Source: CAVSUR01 sp963731285 (GTDB taxonomy: Bacteria > Actinomycetota > Actinomycetes > Streptosporangiales > Streptosporangiaceae). Taken from it: a DNA stretch of 64,000 nucleotides. Numbering within the stretch: the stretch's first letter is position 1; each line of letters begins with the position of its first letter. The notes beneath the pieces are model-generated. The model ran no database searches. It saw nothing but the letters and a program-made list of their open reading frames with translations, and was not told the origin of the DNA. Below are positions 42,146-50,554 of the stretch, piece by piece. The stretch covers positions 310,001 through 374,000 of the forward strand of contig CAVSUR010000014.1 in NCBI GenBank assembly GCA_963731285.1, written 5' to 3'. A program made the translations under genes and the position numbers.

Positions 42146-42705
42146 GCAGCGACCCGGACCAGATCCGCGCGGAGATCGAGCAGACGCGCGGCAGTCTCAG
42201 CGAGGACGTCAATACGCTGGCCGACACGGTCAACCCCGCGCAGGCCGCCAGGCGGACGGTCGCCAGCGCCCGGTCGGCCGTGGGGGAGGCCAAGACTAAG
42301 GTCATGGGCGCGGCGGACTCCGCCACTGGTGCCCAGGCCGGGGTCGGCTCCCGGGTGTCGGCGGCGCAGGGCCAGCTGCGCCGCCAGGCATCGGGCAATC
42401 CGCTGGCGGTCGGGCTGATGGCGCTGGGCGCCGGCTGGCTGCTCGGCTCGCTGCTGCCCGCCAGCGATGCCGAGGAGCAGGCGGCGGTCAAGGTCAAGGA
42501 GGCCGCTGCGCCCGTGGTCACCGACGCGGCCAAGGAGGTCGCGTCCGGCTTGCGGGATTCCGCCCAGGAAGCGGCCCAGTCGGTCAAGACCACGACGGCC
42601 GACGCCGCCGCCACGGTCAAGGACGAGGCCGCCAGCTCGGCCCAGGACGTCCGGGACCAGGCGCAAACGGCTCGCCAGAATGTGACCGACAGCCAGTCTG
42701 GCTGA
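42142..42705 (+). CDS. DUF3618 domain protein
   Basis: A 187-residue protein opening DPDQIRAEIEQTRGSLSEDV, then NTLADTVNP, which is DUF3618. One central membrane segment (NPLAVGLMALGAGWLLGSLL) is followed by an Ala/Lys/Glu coiled-coil tail resembling apolipoprotein- or LEA-like repeats (KEAAAPVVTDAAKEVASGLR). It commonly sits beside holin-X genes. It is the last gene of the operon; a strong hairpin follows six bases after the stop. Confidence 0.88.
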   Translation: MSSDPDQIRAEIEQTRGSLSEDVNTLADTVNPAQAARRTVASARSAVGEAKTKVMGAADSATGAQAGVGSRVSAAQGQLRRQASGNPLAVGLMALGAGWLLGSLLPASDAEEQAAVKVKEAAAPVVTDAAKEVASGLRDSAQEAAQSVKTTTADAAATVKDEAASSAQDVRDQAQTARQNVTDSQSG

Positions 42706-42710
42706 GCATT

Positions 42711-42752
42711 CCGCTCCGGGACACGGCCCCGATCGGCCGTGTCCCGGAGCGG
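42711..42752 (+). terminator. strong hairpin after the DUF3618 gene
   Basis: CCGCTCCGGGACACGGCC and its exact reverse complement form an 18-bp stem with a 6-nt loop (CCGATC), immediately after the operon stop. There is no long T-run, which is common for actinobacterial terminators. It would also stop transcription from the opposing TetR gene. Confidence 0.85.
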
Positions 42753-42796
42753 GATGACAATCCCCGGGGCGGCCGCTCAGGGACGCGGGGCGGCCG

Positions 42797-43429
42797 CTAG
42801 CCGCCGGCTGGGCCGGTGCGTACCCGCAGGCCGGTAAGGGCCATCTTGCAGACCGCGTCGGCCAGCTCCGCGCCGCTGCCGCCCCGGCCCGGCCTGTACC
42901 ACTCGACCAGCGAGTTGACCAGGCCGAACAGCAGTTTCGCCGTGGTGGCGGGGTCGATGTCGGCGCGCATGTCGCCTTCGGCCACGGCCTGCTTCACCAG
43001 GTCGGCGGCGAACCGGTCGAACTCGCGCCGCCGGGCCAGCGCATCCCGCTCGGTCCTGGTGTTGCCGTGCACCCGCAGCAGCAGCGTGACGAACTCCACC
43101 CGGCCGGCGAGCAGCATCACGCTGCCGCGCACCAGCTGCTCCAGCCGGTCAATGGCCGGCCCGGGGGTCGCGGCCACCTCGTCGGCGACCGCGAGCAGCC
43201 CGTCCAGCGCGCGGCCGATGGCCAGCCGCAGCAGTTCCTCCTTGCCCGGCACGTGGTGGTAGATCGCGGACTTGGTGATACCGAGCTCGCGGGAGATGTC
43301 ACTCATGCTGGTGCCGTCATAGCCGTGCTTGTTGAACAGCCGCACCGCGGTCTGCAGCAGTGACTCCAGGTCGTGGCCTGGCCGCCCGCGGCGAGCGGGC
43401 CGGGCGGGCGCGGTGGTCACCGGTCTCAC
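42797..43429 (-). CDS. TetR-family regulator of the paa genes (PaaR-like)
   Basis: A 210-residue TetR protein. The helix-turn-helix is LLQTAVRLFNKHGYDGTSMS, then DISRELGITKSAIYHHVPGK; the C-terminal domain has the TetR_C_33/KstR2-like LVRGSVMLLAGRVEFVTLLL. Its GTG overlaps the stop of the PaaG-like gene, so it is co-expressed with phenylacetate catabolism genes. It probably binds the CCGAACGTTCGG palindromes found upstream of paaZ/paaG and paaA, with a phenylacetyl-CoA-type inducer (inference from known PaaR systems). Confidence 0.85.
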   Translation of the reverse strand: MRPVTTAPARPARRGRPGHDLESLLQTAVRLFNKHGYDGTSMSDISRELGITKSAIYHHVPGKEELLRLAIGRALDGLLAVADEVAATPGPAIDRLEQLVRGSVMLLAGRVEFVTLLLRVHGNTRTERDALARRREFDRFAADLVKQAVAEGDMRADIDPATTAKLLFGLVNSLVEWYRPGRGGSGAELADAVCKMALTGLRVRTGPAGG

Positions 43430-44229
43430 CGGCCGGTGAAGCTGGGCGTCTTCTTGGCCAGGAAGGCGGCCACGGCCTGCTGGTGATCAGCGGTCACGCC
43501 CAGCCGGGCCTGCGCCGCCCCCTCGGCGCGCAGCACATCGGCCAGCGGCAGCGGCCAGGCGGCGGCCAGGGCCTGCTTGACCTCGGCGTAGGCGCGGGTC
43601 GGGCCGGCGGCCAGCCGGGCCGCGAGCCGGGCCGCGGCAGGCCCGACCTCGTCGGCCGGGACCAGCTGGCCCGCGATGCCCCACTGCGCCGCCTCGGCCG
43701 CGGTGAACGGCTCGCCCAGCATGATCAGCTCGCTGGCGCGGGCCATGCCCACCGCCCGGGCCAGTGTGGCCGACAGCCCGGAGTCGCAGCTGAGCCCGAT
43801 GCCGGTGAAGGCGGTGGCGAACCGGGCCGTGTCGGCGGTGACCCGCAGGTCGCAGGCGAGCGCGAAGCCGAGCGCGGCGCCGGCGCAGGTGCCGTTGACC
43901 GCGGCGATGACCGGCTTGCCCATCCCGGCCAGCGCGGTCACGATCGGGCTGTAGTGCTCGTCGATGGTGGCAAAGGCGGTGGAGCTGCCCGCCCGCAGGG
44001 CGTCGGCGTGCTCGCCGAGGTCCTGTCCCACGCAGAAGTGCCTGCCCGCGCCGGTCAGGATTACCGCGCGCACGCCGTCATCGGCGCCGACCTGCGCCAG
44101 CGCGTCGCGCAGCGCGGTCTTCAGCCCGGTGGTCAGTCCGTTCCCGCGGTCCGGGCGGTTCAGCGTCACGGTGGCGACGCCGTCCTCGCGCCGGAGCGCC
44201 AGCACCCCGCCTGGGCTTTGGTCTGCCAT
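43426..44229 (-). CDS. paaG: enoyl-CoA hydratase/isomerase, PaaG-like
   Basis: A 267-residue crotonase-fold enzyme. PaaG isomerises ring-1,2-epoxyphenylacetyl-CoA to oxepin-CoA. Oxyanion-hole segments are AGRHFCVGQDLGEHA and AAVNGTCAGAALGFALACDL; the acidic residue lies in GLSCDSGLSATL, matching PaaG (SxDxG) more than a simple hydratase. It is divergent from paaZ, with 63 nt between the starts containing the shared operator, and overlaps the TetR gene. The large open frame continuing upstream on this strand is antisense to paaZ and not coding. Confidence 0.85.
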   Translation of the reverse strand: MADQSPGGVLALRREDGVATVTLNRPDRGNGLTTGLKTALRDALAQVGADDGVRAVILTGAGRHFCVGQDLGEHADALRAGSSTAFATIDEHYSPIVTALAGMGKPVIAAVNGTCAGAALGFALACDLRVTADTARFATAFTGIGLSCDSGLSATLARAVGMARASELIMLGEPFTAAEAAQWGIAGQLVPADEVGPAAARLAARLAAGPTRAYAEVKQALAAAWPLPLADVLRAEGAAQARLGVTADHQQAVAAFLAKKTPSFTGR

Positions 44230-44249
44230 GCGGGAACGATACCATCGAA

Positions 44250-44274
44250 TTCCCGAACGTTCGGTTAGTAATTG
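44250..44274. promoter_or_regulatory. paaZ/paaG operator-promoter with CCGAACGTTCGG palindrome
   Basis: A perfect 12-bp palindrome (44253-44264) followed by TTAGTAATTG. The 20-odd bases CCGAACGTTCGnTTAGTAAT recur before paaA, near-identically. TTAGTAAT could include the -10 for paaZ, with GGGAGGAG and the ATG downstream. The palindrome type fits a TetR/PaaR repressor. Confidence 0.7.
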
Positions 44275-44292
44275 AGCCGGGAGGAGCGCCAG

Positions 44293-46338
44293 ATGGCCGA
44301 GCACGCGCCGATGCTGCGCAGTTATGTGGGCGGACAGTGGCAGGCCGGCGGCGGCGAGGGCACGCCGCTGCGGGACGCGGTGACCGGCGCGGAGGTCGCG
44401 CGGATCTCCGCGGTCGGCGTGGACATGGACGCGGCGCTCGGCTACGGCCGCCGGGTCGGCGGCCCGGCGCTGCGCGAGCTGACCTTCCATCAGCGGGCGG
44501 CGCTGCTGAAGGCGCTGGCCGGGCACCTGCGCGAGCACCGGGACGAGCTTTACGCGCTGTCTGCGCGCACCGGGGCCACGCTCGGCGACTCGAAATTCGA
44601 CGTTGACGGCGGCATCGGCGTGCTGGCGGCCTACGCCAGCAAGGGCGCGCGCGAGCTGCCGGGCGGTACCGTCTACGTGGACGGCGGCGTGGAGCGGCTG
44701 AGCCGGGGCGGCACGTTCGTCGGCCAGCACATCGCGGTCCCGCTGCGCGGCGTCGCGGTGCAGATCAACGCGTTCAACTTCCCGTTCTGGGGGCCGCTGG
44801 AGAAGTTCGCCCCGGCGTTCCTGGCCGGCGTGCCGAGCCTGGTCAAGCCAGCCAGCCAGACCGCCTACCTGACCAGCAGGCTCGTCGAGCTGGCGGTCGG
44901 CTCCGGCCTGCTGCCGGACGGGGTCCTGCAGCTCATCTGCGGTAGCGCGGGTGACCTGCTGGACCACCTGACCGGCCAGGACCTGGTCTCGTTCACCGGC
45001 TCGGCCGCCACCGCACGGCGGCTGCGGGCGCATCCGGTGCTGGTGCGGAACGCGGTGCGGTTCAACGCCGAGGCCGATTCGCTGAACTGCTCGATCCTGG
45101 GGCCGGACGCGGCGCCGGCCACGGCGGAGTTCGATCTGTTCACGGCACAGCTGGTGACCGAGATGACGGTCAAGGCCGGGCAGAAATGCACCGCCATCCG
45201 CCGGGCCTTCGTCCCGGCGGCGCTGGTCGACGAGGTGAGCGCCGCGGTGGCGGACCGGCTGGCCGGCGTCAGCGTCGGCAACCCGGCCAGCCCGCAGGTG
45301 CAGATGGGCGCGCTGGCCAGCCTGGAGCAGCGGGAGGAGGTGCGCCGTTCGCTCAAGGCCCTCGGCGCGGCCGGGGCCGTGGTGTTCGGCGATCCCGGGC
45401 ACGTCGAGGTCATCGACGCCGACGCCGAGCGCGGCGCGTTCATGTCCCCGGTGCTGCTGCGCGCCGACGACCCGGACCGGGCCGAGCCGCACGAGGTGGA
45501 GGCGTTCGGCCCGGTATCGACCCTGCTGCCCTACACCTCGGCCGAGCAGGTGATCGAGCTGGCCGCCCGCGGTCAGGGCAGCCTGGTCGGCTCGGTGGTG
45601 ACCGGCGACCCGCAGTTCGCCCGCGAGATCGTGCTCGGCCTGGCGCCGTGGCACGGGCGGCTGCTGGTGCTGGACGCCGCCGACGCCGCCGAATCTACCG
45701 GTCACGGCTCGCCGCTGCCTGCCCTGGTGCATGGCGGCCCGGGCCGGGCCGGCGGCGGCGAGGAGATGGGCGGCATCCGGGGCGTGCTGCACTACATGCA
45801 GCGCACCGCCGTGCAGGCCAGCCCGGCGGTGCTGGCCGCGGTGACCGGCTGCTGGGTGGCCGGCGCCCCGCGGTCGGAGGGCATGCACCCGTTCCGCAAG
45901 CCGCTGGCGCAGCTGCGCGCCGGGGATACGGTGACGGCCGGGCCGCGGCGGGTGTCGCGCGCGGACATCGACCATTTCGCCGAGTTCACCGGCGATACCT
46001 TCTACGCCCACACTGACGAGGAGGCGGCCCGGGCGAACGAGCTGTTCGGCGGCATCGTCGCGCACGGCTACCTGGTCGTGTCGCTGGCCGCCGGGCTGTT
46101 CGTCGCGCCCGAGCCGGGCCCGGTGCTGGCCAACTACGGCCTGGAGAACCTGCGCTTCCTGACCCCGGTCAAGCCCGGCGACGAGCTGTCGGTGACGCTG
46201 ACGGCCAAGCACATTACCCCCCGGCAGGACGCCGACTACGGCGAGGTGCGCTGGGACGCCGACGTGGTGAACCAGAATGGCGAGTCGGTGGCCAGGTATG
46301 ACGTGCTGACCCTGGTGGCCAAGCAGTGGCCGCGCTGA
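44293..46338 (+). CDS. paaZ: bifunctional oxepin-CoA hydrolase / 3-oxo-5,6-dehydrosuberyl-CoA semialdehyde dehydrogenase
   Basis: A 681-residue two-domain enzyme that opens the oxepin-CoA ring and oxidises the resulting aldehyde with NADP+. The N-terminal aldehyde dehydrogenase domain (1-520) has the Cys in KAGQKCTAIRRAFVP and the Glu in FNAEADSLN; the C-terminal MaoC-like hydratase (about 540-680) has FTGDTFYAHTDEEAA and FGGIVAHGYLVVSLAAGLFV. The start is the ATG with GGGAGGAGCGCC upstream. Both active sites look intact and the length is normal. Confidence 0.93.
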   Translation: MAEHAPMLRSYVGGQWQAGGGEGTPLRDAVTGAEVARISAVGVDMDAALGYGRRVGGPALRELTFHQRAALLKALAGHLREHRDELYALSARTGATLGDSKFDVDGGIGVLAAYASKGARELPGGTVYVDGGVERLSRGGTFVGQHIAVPLRGVAVQINAFNFPFWGPLEKFAPAFLAGVPSLVKPASQTAYLTSRLVELAVGSGLLPDGVLQLICGSAGDLLDHLTGQDLVSFTGSAATARRLRAHPVLVRNAVRFNAEADSLNCSILGPDAAPATAEFDLFTAQLVTEMTVKAGQKCTAIRRAFVPAALVDEVSAAVADRLAGVSVGNPASPQVQMGALASLEQREEVRRSLKALGAAGAVVFGDPGHVEVIDADAERGAFMSPVLLRADDPDRAEPHEVEAFGPVSTLLPYTSAEQVIELAARGQGSLVGSVVTGDPQFAREIVLGLAPWHGRLLVLDAADAAESTGHGSPLPALVHGGPGRAGGGEEMGGIRGVLHYMQRTAVQASPAVLAAVTGCWVAGAPRSEGMHPFRKPLAQLRAGDTVTAGPRRVSRADIDHFAEFTGDTFYAHTDEEAARANELFGGIVAHGYLVVSLAAGLFVAPEPGPVLANYGLENLRFLTPVKPGDELSVTLTAKHITPRQDADYGEVRWDADVVNQNGESVARYDVLTLVAKQWPR

Positions 46339-46384
46339 CCGCCTCCGGCTGAACTCGCCGGGCAGGGCACCGCGGGCCGGCCGG

Positions 46385-46843
46385 TCAGCTGGCTGGCTGC
46401 TCGAGGATTACGTACTGCTGGCGATCGTGGCTGACTGTGCCGACGCGGACGAAGCCCGACTGCTCGGCCACGTTCAGGCCGCTGGTATTCCAGTCCGCGA
46501 CCGTCGTGCGCAACCTGCGATCCAGCGCCACCGTGCGGGCGTACTCGACCGCAGCCCGGCCCAGCTCCGCGCCCCAGCCCCGGCCGGCCAGGTCGGGGCG
46601 GATGCCGATCGTCACGTCCAGCAGCGCCGGGCTGCCGGCCGCCCCGGCCACCCGGGCGGCCTCGCCCAGGCAGCAGTAACCGAGCAGCAGGCCGCCGCGG
46701 TCGGCGACCGCCCAGTAGCCCTCGTCCGGCGGGAAGGGCTGCAGGGCGTCATGCACCTGCCAGGCGCCCGGCTGCGGCGACATCGCCAGGTCGAGACCGT
46801 CCTCGATCGTGAGCTGCCGGATGCGGAACGGCGGCGCGGGCAC
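46385..46843 (-). CDS. GNAT-family N-acetyltransferase
   Basis: A 152-residue acetyltransferase-fold protein. FRIRQLTIEDGLDLAM opens the domain; the acetyl-CoA loop is in IRPDLAGRGWGAELGRAAVE (RxxGxG-like) and the last part is NTSGLNVAEQSGFVRVGTV. The substrate is unknown. No good start codon is obvious: GTG at VPAPPFRIR is chosen because it precedes the fold closely. It lies downstream of the enoyl-CoA hydratase, whose frame overlaps it after a repeat expansion. Confidence 0.75.
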   Translation of the reverse strand: MPAPPFRIRQLTIEDGLDLAMSPQPGAWQVHDALQPFPPDEGYWAVADRGGLLLGYCCLGEAARVAGAAGSPALLDVTIGIRPDLAGRGWGAELGRAAVEYARTVALDRRLRTTVADWNTSGLNVAEQSGFVRVGTVSHDRQQYVILEQPAS

Positions 46844-47643
46844 CCGCCGGGCCGGCTGCTCCGCCGGCGTGCGGCGCGGCCGGGCTGCTCCGCCGGCGTG
46901 CGGCGCCGGCGGGGCTGCTCCGCCGGGAACCGCCCTGTCCGCTCGTGCTGGTCCGCGCCGCCGGACAGCAGCGCCTGCGCGGTCAGGTCGAATGTCGTGG
47001 TGGCCGGCCGGGGCAGCCGCAGCGCCAGCTTGGTCAGCTCCACGGCCCGCCACGACCGCGCCGCGATCCGGCCGGCCAGCTCCGCGGCCGCGTCCATGAG
47101 CCCGTCCGCCGGGTGCACGGCGTCGACCAGCCCCGCGGCGAGCGCGGCGTCGGCGTCGAGCTCCGCGCCGACGTACAGCATGCGCCGCGCCACGGCCAGC
47201 CCGGCCAGCTGCGTCAGCCGCCAGCTGCCGCCCGCCCCGGCCAGGATCCCGAGGTCCGGCTCGGGCTGGGCGAACCGCGCGGCGGGCGAGGCCAGCCGCA
47301 GGTCGCAGGCCAGCGCCAGCTCGCAGCCGCTGCCGTAGGCGGCCCCGTCGACCAGCGCGACGGTCGGCCACCGGTGTGCCTCAAGCCGGTCGAGCAGCCC
47401 GGCGCTGACCGCGCGCAGGTCCGCGGCTGCACCCGGGCCGGCCCGCTCGGCGGCGTCAGCGCCGGCTGCGAAGATCCCCGGGGTGGTCGAGTGCACGACC
47501 AGCACGCAGGGCTGGGCCGCGGCCTGCGCCAGGGCCGAGCCGAGCTCGGCCGCCATCACCTGGTTCAGCGCGTTGCGCTGGTCTGGCCGGTTCAGGCCGA
47601 CGAAATACGCCGGGCCGCGCTGCTGCGTGCGCACTGCCGCCAT
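46612..47643 (-). CDS. enoyl-CoA hydratase/isomerase family protein with abnormal C-terminus
   Basis: A crotonase-fold protein directly after paaE. The fold is clear over residues 1-240: RGPAYFVGLNRPDQRNALNQ, HSTTPGIFAAGADAAERA, ALVDGAAYGSGCELALACDL, PEPDLGILAGAGGSWRLTQL and ELTKLALRLPRPATTTFDLT. Homologues end shortly after the following ERTGRF segment. Here the frame enters a 29-bp tandem repeat and runs about 100 codons further over the acetyltransferase gene, giving low-complexity Arg/Pro sequence. The original stop was probably lost by repeat gain. It may act in the beta-oxidation steps after the paa ring cleavage (PaaF-like, inference). Confidence 0.72.
   Translation of the reverse strand: MAAVRTQQRGPAYFVGLNRPDQRNALNQVMAAELGSALAQAAAQPCVLVVHSTTPGIFAAGADAAERAGPGAAADLRAVSAGLLDRLEAHRWPTVALVDGAAYGSGCELALACDLRLASPAARFAQPEPDLGILAGAGGSWRLTQLAGLAVARRMLYVGAELDADAALAAGLVDAVHPADGLMDAAAELAGRIAARSWRAVELTKLALRLPRPATTTFDLTAQALLSGGADQHERTGRFPAEQPRRRRTPAEQPGRAARRRSSRPGGCPRRRSASGSSRSRTVSTWRCRRSRAPGRCMTPCSPSRRTRATGRSPTAAACCSVTAAWARPPGWPGRPAARRCWT
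46854..46927. repeat. 29-30-bp tandem repeat at the hydratase/acetyltransferase junction
   Basis: GGCTGCTCCGCCGGCGTGCG with flanking bases occurs at 46854 and 46883, with a partial third copy at 46913. Because the period is not a multiple of three, gain of a copy shifts the reading frame. It lies exactly where the hydratase should end, and explains its odd C-terminus. Confidence 0.7.
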
Positions 47644-47665
47644 GTCCGCGCCTGCCTCCTTGCGG

Positions 47666-48816
47666 CTACTGATCGAAGTCGACGGTGACCCGGCTGGTAA
47701 CCGGGTGGGCCTGGCAGGTGAGCACGAAGCCAGCCGCCAGCTCGCCGGGATCCAGGGCATAGTTGGCGTCCAGCCGGACCTCTCCCTCCACGAGCCTGGC
47801 CCGGCAGGTGCCGCAGACCCCGTTCTTGCAGGCGTAGGGCGCGTCCGGGCGGGAGCGCAGCGTCGCCTCCAGGATCGAGGGCCCGTCCTGCGGCAGCGTG
47901 AACGTCTGTGACCTGCCGTCGAGCAGCACCGTGACCGAGGTGCCGCGCTGCGGCCCGCCGCCGGCGGGGGCGGCGGGCCGCAGCGCGGCGGGCGGCGGGC
48001 CGACGAAGAACAGCTCGCGGTGGATGCGGGCCGGCCCGGTGCCGCGGGCCAGCAGCACCTCGCGGGCGGCGTCGGTCATCGGCAGCGGGCCGCAGAGGAA
48101 CCAGTCGTCGACGTCGTCGGCGGGCACCAGTGAATCGAGGATCCGGCCCAGCCGCTCCGCGTCCAGCCGGCCCGACAAGATCTCGGTCTCCGCCGCTCTT
48201 CGTCCAGGACGTGCACCAGCTGAAACCGGTCGGGGTAGCGGTTCTTCAGGTCCGCCAGGTCTTCGAGGAACATGATGCTCTGCGTGCTGCGGTTGACGTA
48301 GATCAGCACGGCGCTGCTGGCCGGCTCCACCTGCAGCGCGGTCGCCAGGATGGACAGCACCGGCGTGATCCCCGAGCCGGCCGCGATCGCGGCGTAGCAC
48401 CTGGCCTGGGCCGGATCGAGGGCGGTGCAGAAGCTGCCCGTCGGGGTCATCACGTCCAGCACGTCACCGGGGCACAGCCGCTCGGCGGCGAAGCCGGAGA
48501 ACACCCCGCCGGGAATCCGCTTCACCCCGATCCGCAGCACCCCGGAGGTGGCGGGGGCGCAGATCGAGTAGTTACGGCGGACGCCGTCGTCCAGCTGCGG
48601 CGCGCGCACCGACACGTGCTGGCCGGCCCGGAACGCGAAGTCCGCGCGCAGCTCGGGCGGCACCTCGAAGGTGAGCGCGACCGCGTCGTCGGTGAGCCGC
48701 TCGATCGAGGCCACCCGCAGCGGATGGAACACCGAGTGCCTGCGGCCAGCCGGGGCCTCCGGCCCGGCGGCCGCCCCGGCAGCCGGCGCGTCGCCCGGCG
48801 CGGCCGCGTTCGCCAT
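47666..48816 (-). pseudogene. paaE: phenylacetyl-CoA epoxidase reductase subunit PaaE, frameshifted
   Basis: PaaE feeds NADPH electrons to the PaaABCD monooxygenase. The FNR part is in one frame: HPLRVASIERLTDDAVALTF, RNYSICAPATSG, AIAAGSGITPVLSI, up to LVHVLDEER at about base 48200. The rest is one base back: ETEILSGRLDAERL, WFLCGPLPMTDAARE, and the 2Fe-2S domain APYACKNGVCGTCRARLVEG with Cys in VLTCQAHPVT. One missing base near GAAGAGCGGCGG accounts for the break. With it restored the protein is about 383 residues and complete, which suggests a sequence error. The ATG overlaps the paaD stop (TGATG). Confidence 0.85.
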
Positions 48817-49398
48817 CAGATCGCCTTGAACGAGTCGAACGGCTCGCCGCACGCACGGCAGCTCCACAGCGCCTTGCACGGGGTGGAGCCGAACCGGCTC
48901 ACTTCCCGGGTGTCGGCCGAGCCGCAGCGCGGGCAGCGCGCCGCCAGGGTCAGCCCGACAATCCTTCCCTGAGATAGTCCAATGCCGCCCGAGCGGCGGC
49001 CCGCCCGGTCCGGCTGCCCCGGCCCGCCCCGGTGGGGCGATGCCGAACTCGCGCAGCTTGCGCCGCCCGTCCTCGGTCATCCAGTCGGTGGTCCAGGCCG
49101 GGGACAAGACCGTGCGCACGGTCGCACGCGGAGCGCCCGCGGCCTCCAGCGCCGCCGCGACCGCGGCTGCGATCACCTCCGTCGCCGGGCAGCCGGTGTA
49201 GGTAGGGGTGATATCCGCCTCGGCGGTGCCGTCGGCGGCGATCCGGACTTCGCGGATCACGCCGAGGTCATCGAGGGTCAGCACCGGGATCTCCGGGTCG
49301 GCGACTGTGCCGGCCGCCGCGCGCAGCGCGGCCAGCTCCGGCCGGGGCCGTTGCGTCCTGGTCCCCGCCGCAGCGCTCCGGGCCGGCCCGGTCACCAC
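48816..49398 (-). pseudogene. paaD: phenylacetyl-CoA epoxidase maturation subunit PaaD, frameshifted
   Basis: PaaD is a DUF59 (MIP18-like) protein needed to mature the epoxidase iron centre. The N-terminal DUF59 domain is intact: VADPEIPVLTLDDLGVIREV, TPTYTGCPATEVI, SPAWTTDWMTEDGRRKLREF. The C-terminal zinc ribbon is in another frame: LTLAARCPRCGSADTREVSR, then STPCKALWSCRACGEPFDSF and KAI before TGA. The break lies between about 48965 and 49030. That linker reads oddly in every frame, so the change there may be more than one base. The stop overlaps the paaE ATG. Confidence 0.8.
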
Positions 49399-50156
49399 GT
49401 CGCCCCCGGGTGCGAGCGGTGCAGGTGCTGCATTTCCGCCAGCAGGTGCCCCAGGTGCTCGGAGTGCAGGCCCTGGCGGCCGCCGCGCGCATGCCAGCGC
49501 GGGTCGGGCTGATCCAGCGTGGCCGCGGTGACCACCTCGCCGACGTAGCGCTGCCAGCCGGGGCGCAGCGCGGCCGGGTCCGCGGCGATGCCCGGCAGCG
49601 CCGCCGCCAGCCCGCCGGCCTCGAACAGCTCGTCGACGTACGGCCAGACCCGTATCAGGCCGGCCTGCATGCGCTCATGTGACAGCTCGGTCCCGTCGCC
49701 CAGCCGCAGCACCCACTGGGCGGCATGATCGCGGTGGTAGCTCACCTCCTTGACCGCCTTGCCGGCCAGCCCGGCCAGCGTGTCATCGGAGGATCCGAGC
49801 AGCGCGCTGTACAGCTCGTGCTGGTAAGCCGCGAACACCAGCTGGCGGGCCATCGTGACCGCGAAGTCCCCGCCCGGGATCTCGACCAGCTGCACGTTGC
49901 GGAACTCCCGCTCGTCCCTGGCGTAGGCCAGGTCGTCCTCGTCGCGGCCGCGGCCCTCCGCCTGGCCGGCGCAGGTCAGCAGCACGCGGGACTGCCCGAT
50001 CAGGTCGAGCGCGATGTTGGCCAGCGCCACGTCCTCCTCGATCTGCGGGGCGCGGGCGATCCATTCGGTGAGCCGCTGGCCGAGCACCAGGGCGTCATCC
50101 GCGAGGCCGAGGGCGTACTCCGCCAGCGGTGGCCGGACGGCTGCGGGCACGCTCAC
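49392..50156 (-). CDS. paaC: phenylacetyl-CoA epoxidase structural subunit PaaC
   Basis: A 254-residue ferritin-like protein, the non-catalytic partner of PaaA in the 1,2-phenylacetyl-CoA epoxidase. Conserved runs are LAEYALGLADDALVLGQRLT, DLAYARDEREFRNVQLVEIP, FAVTMARQLVFAAYQHELY, EVSYHRDHAAQWVLRLGDG and the C-terminal GLHSEHLGHLLAEMQHLHRS. The GTG start overlaps the paaB stop (GTGA) and its stop overlaps paaD. Confidence 0.93.
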   Translation of the reverse strand: MSVPAAVRPPLAEYALGLADDALVLGQRLTEWIARAPQIEEDVALANIALDLIGQSRVLLTCAGQAEGRGRDEDDLAYARDEREFRNVQLVEIPGGDFAVTMARQLVFAAYQHELYSALLGSSDDTLAGLAGKAVKEVSYHRDHAAQWVLRLGDGTELSHERMQAGLIRVWPYVDELFEAGGLAAALPGIAADPAALRPGWQRYVGEVVTAATLDQPDPRWHARGGRQGLHSEHLGHLLAEMQHLHRSHPGATW

Positions 50157-50554
50157 AGGTGCTTGGCCCCCTCCGGCACGTCGTAGAAGGTCGGATGGCG
50201 GTAGACCTTGTCCGCCGCGGGATCGAAGAACGAGTCCTTCTCGTCCGGGCTCGACGCGGTGATCGCCGCGGACGGCACCACCCAGATCGACACGCCCTCG
50301 CCGCGGCGAGTGTAGACGTCCCGGGCGTTGCGCAGCGCCATCGCCGCGTCCGGGGCGCGCAGGCTGCCGACGTGCTGGTGCGCCAGCCCGCGCCGGGCGC
50401 GCACGAACACCTCCCACAGCGGCCAGCCGTGCCGCGGCGCGGCCGCTGCGGTGCCGGGCACCGGTACGCCCGCCGCCGGCACGGCCCCGTGGCCGCCCGC
50501 CGGGGTCAGGTCACTGCCCGCCGGGGTCAGGTCACTGCCCGCCGTCTCGCTCAT
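50153..50554 (-). CDS. paaB: phenylacetyl-CoA epoxidase small subunit PaaB
   Basis: A 133-residue PaaB, which bridges PaaAC dimers. The family core is WPLWEVFVRARRGLAHQHVG, SLRAPDAAMALRNARDVYTR and VVPSAAITASSPDEKDSFFD. Homologues are about 95-105 residues; the extra N-terminal 35 or so residues contain two copies of AGSDLTP, made by a 21-bp tandem duplication at 50495-50536. The extension looks disordered. The ATG overlaps the paaA stop by 4 nt. Confidence 0.92.
   Translation of the reverse strand: MSETAGSDLTPAGSDLTPAGGHGAVPAAGVPVPGTAAAAPRHGWPLWEVFVRARRGLAHQHVGSLRAPDAAMALRNARDVYTRRGEGVSIWVVPSAAITASSPDEKDSFFDPAADKVYRHPTFYDVPEGAKHL

Noticed and set aside
44230..46212. Upstream extension of the PaaG frame on the minus strand
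   Set aside because: It lies antisense to paaZ and the crotonase fold starts only at the ATG at 44229.
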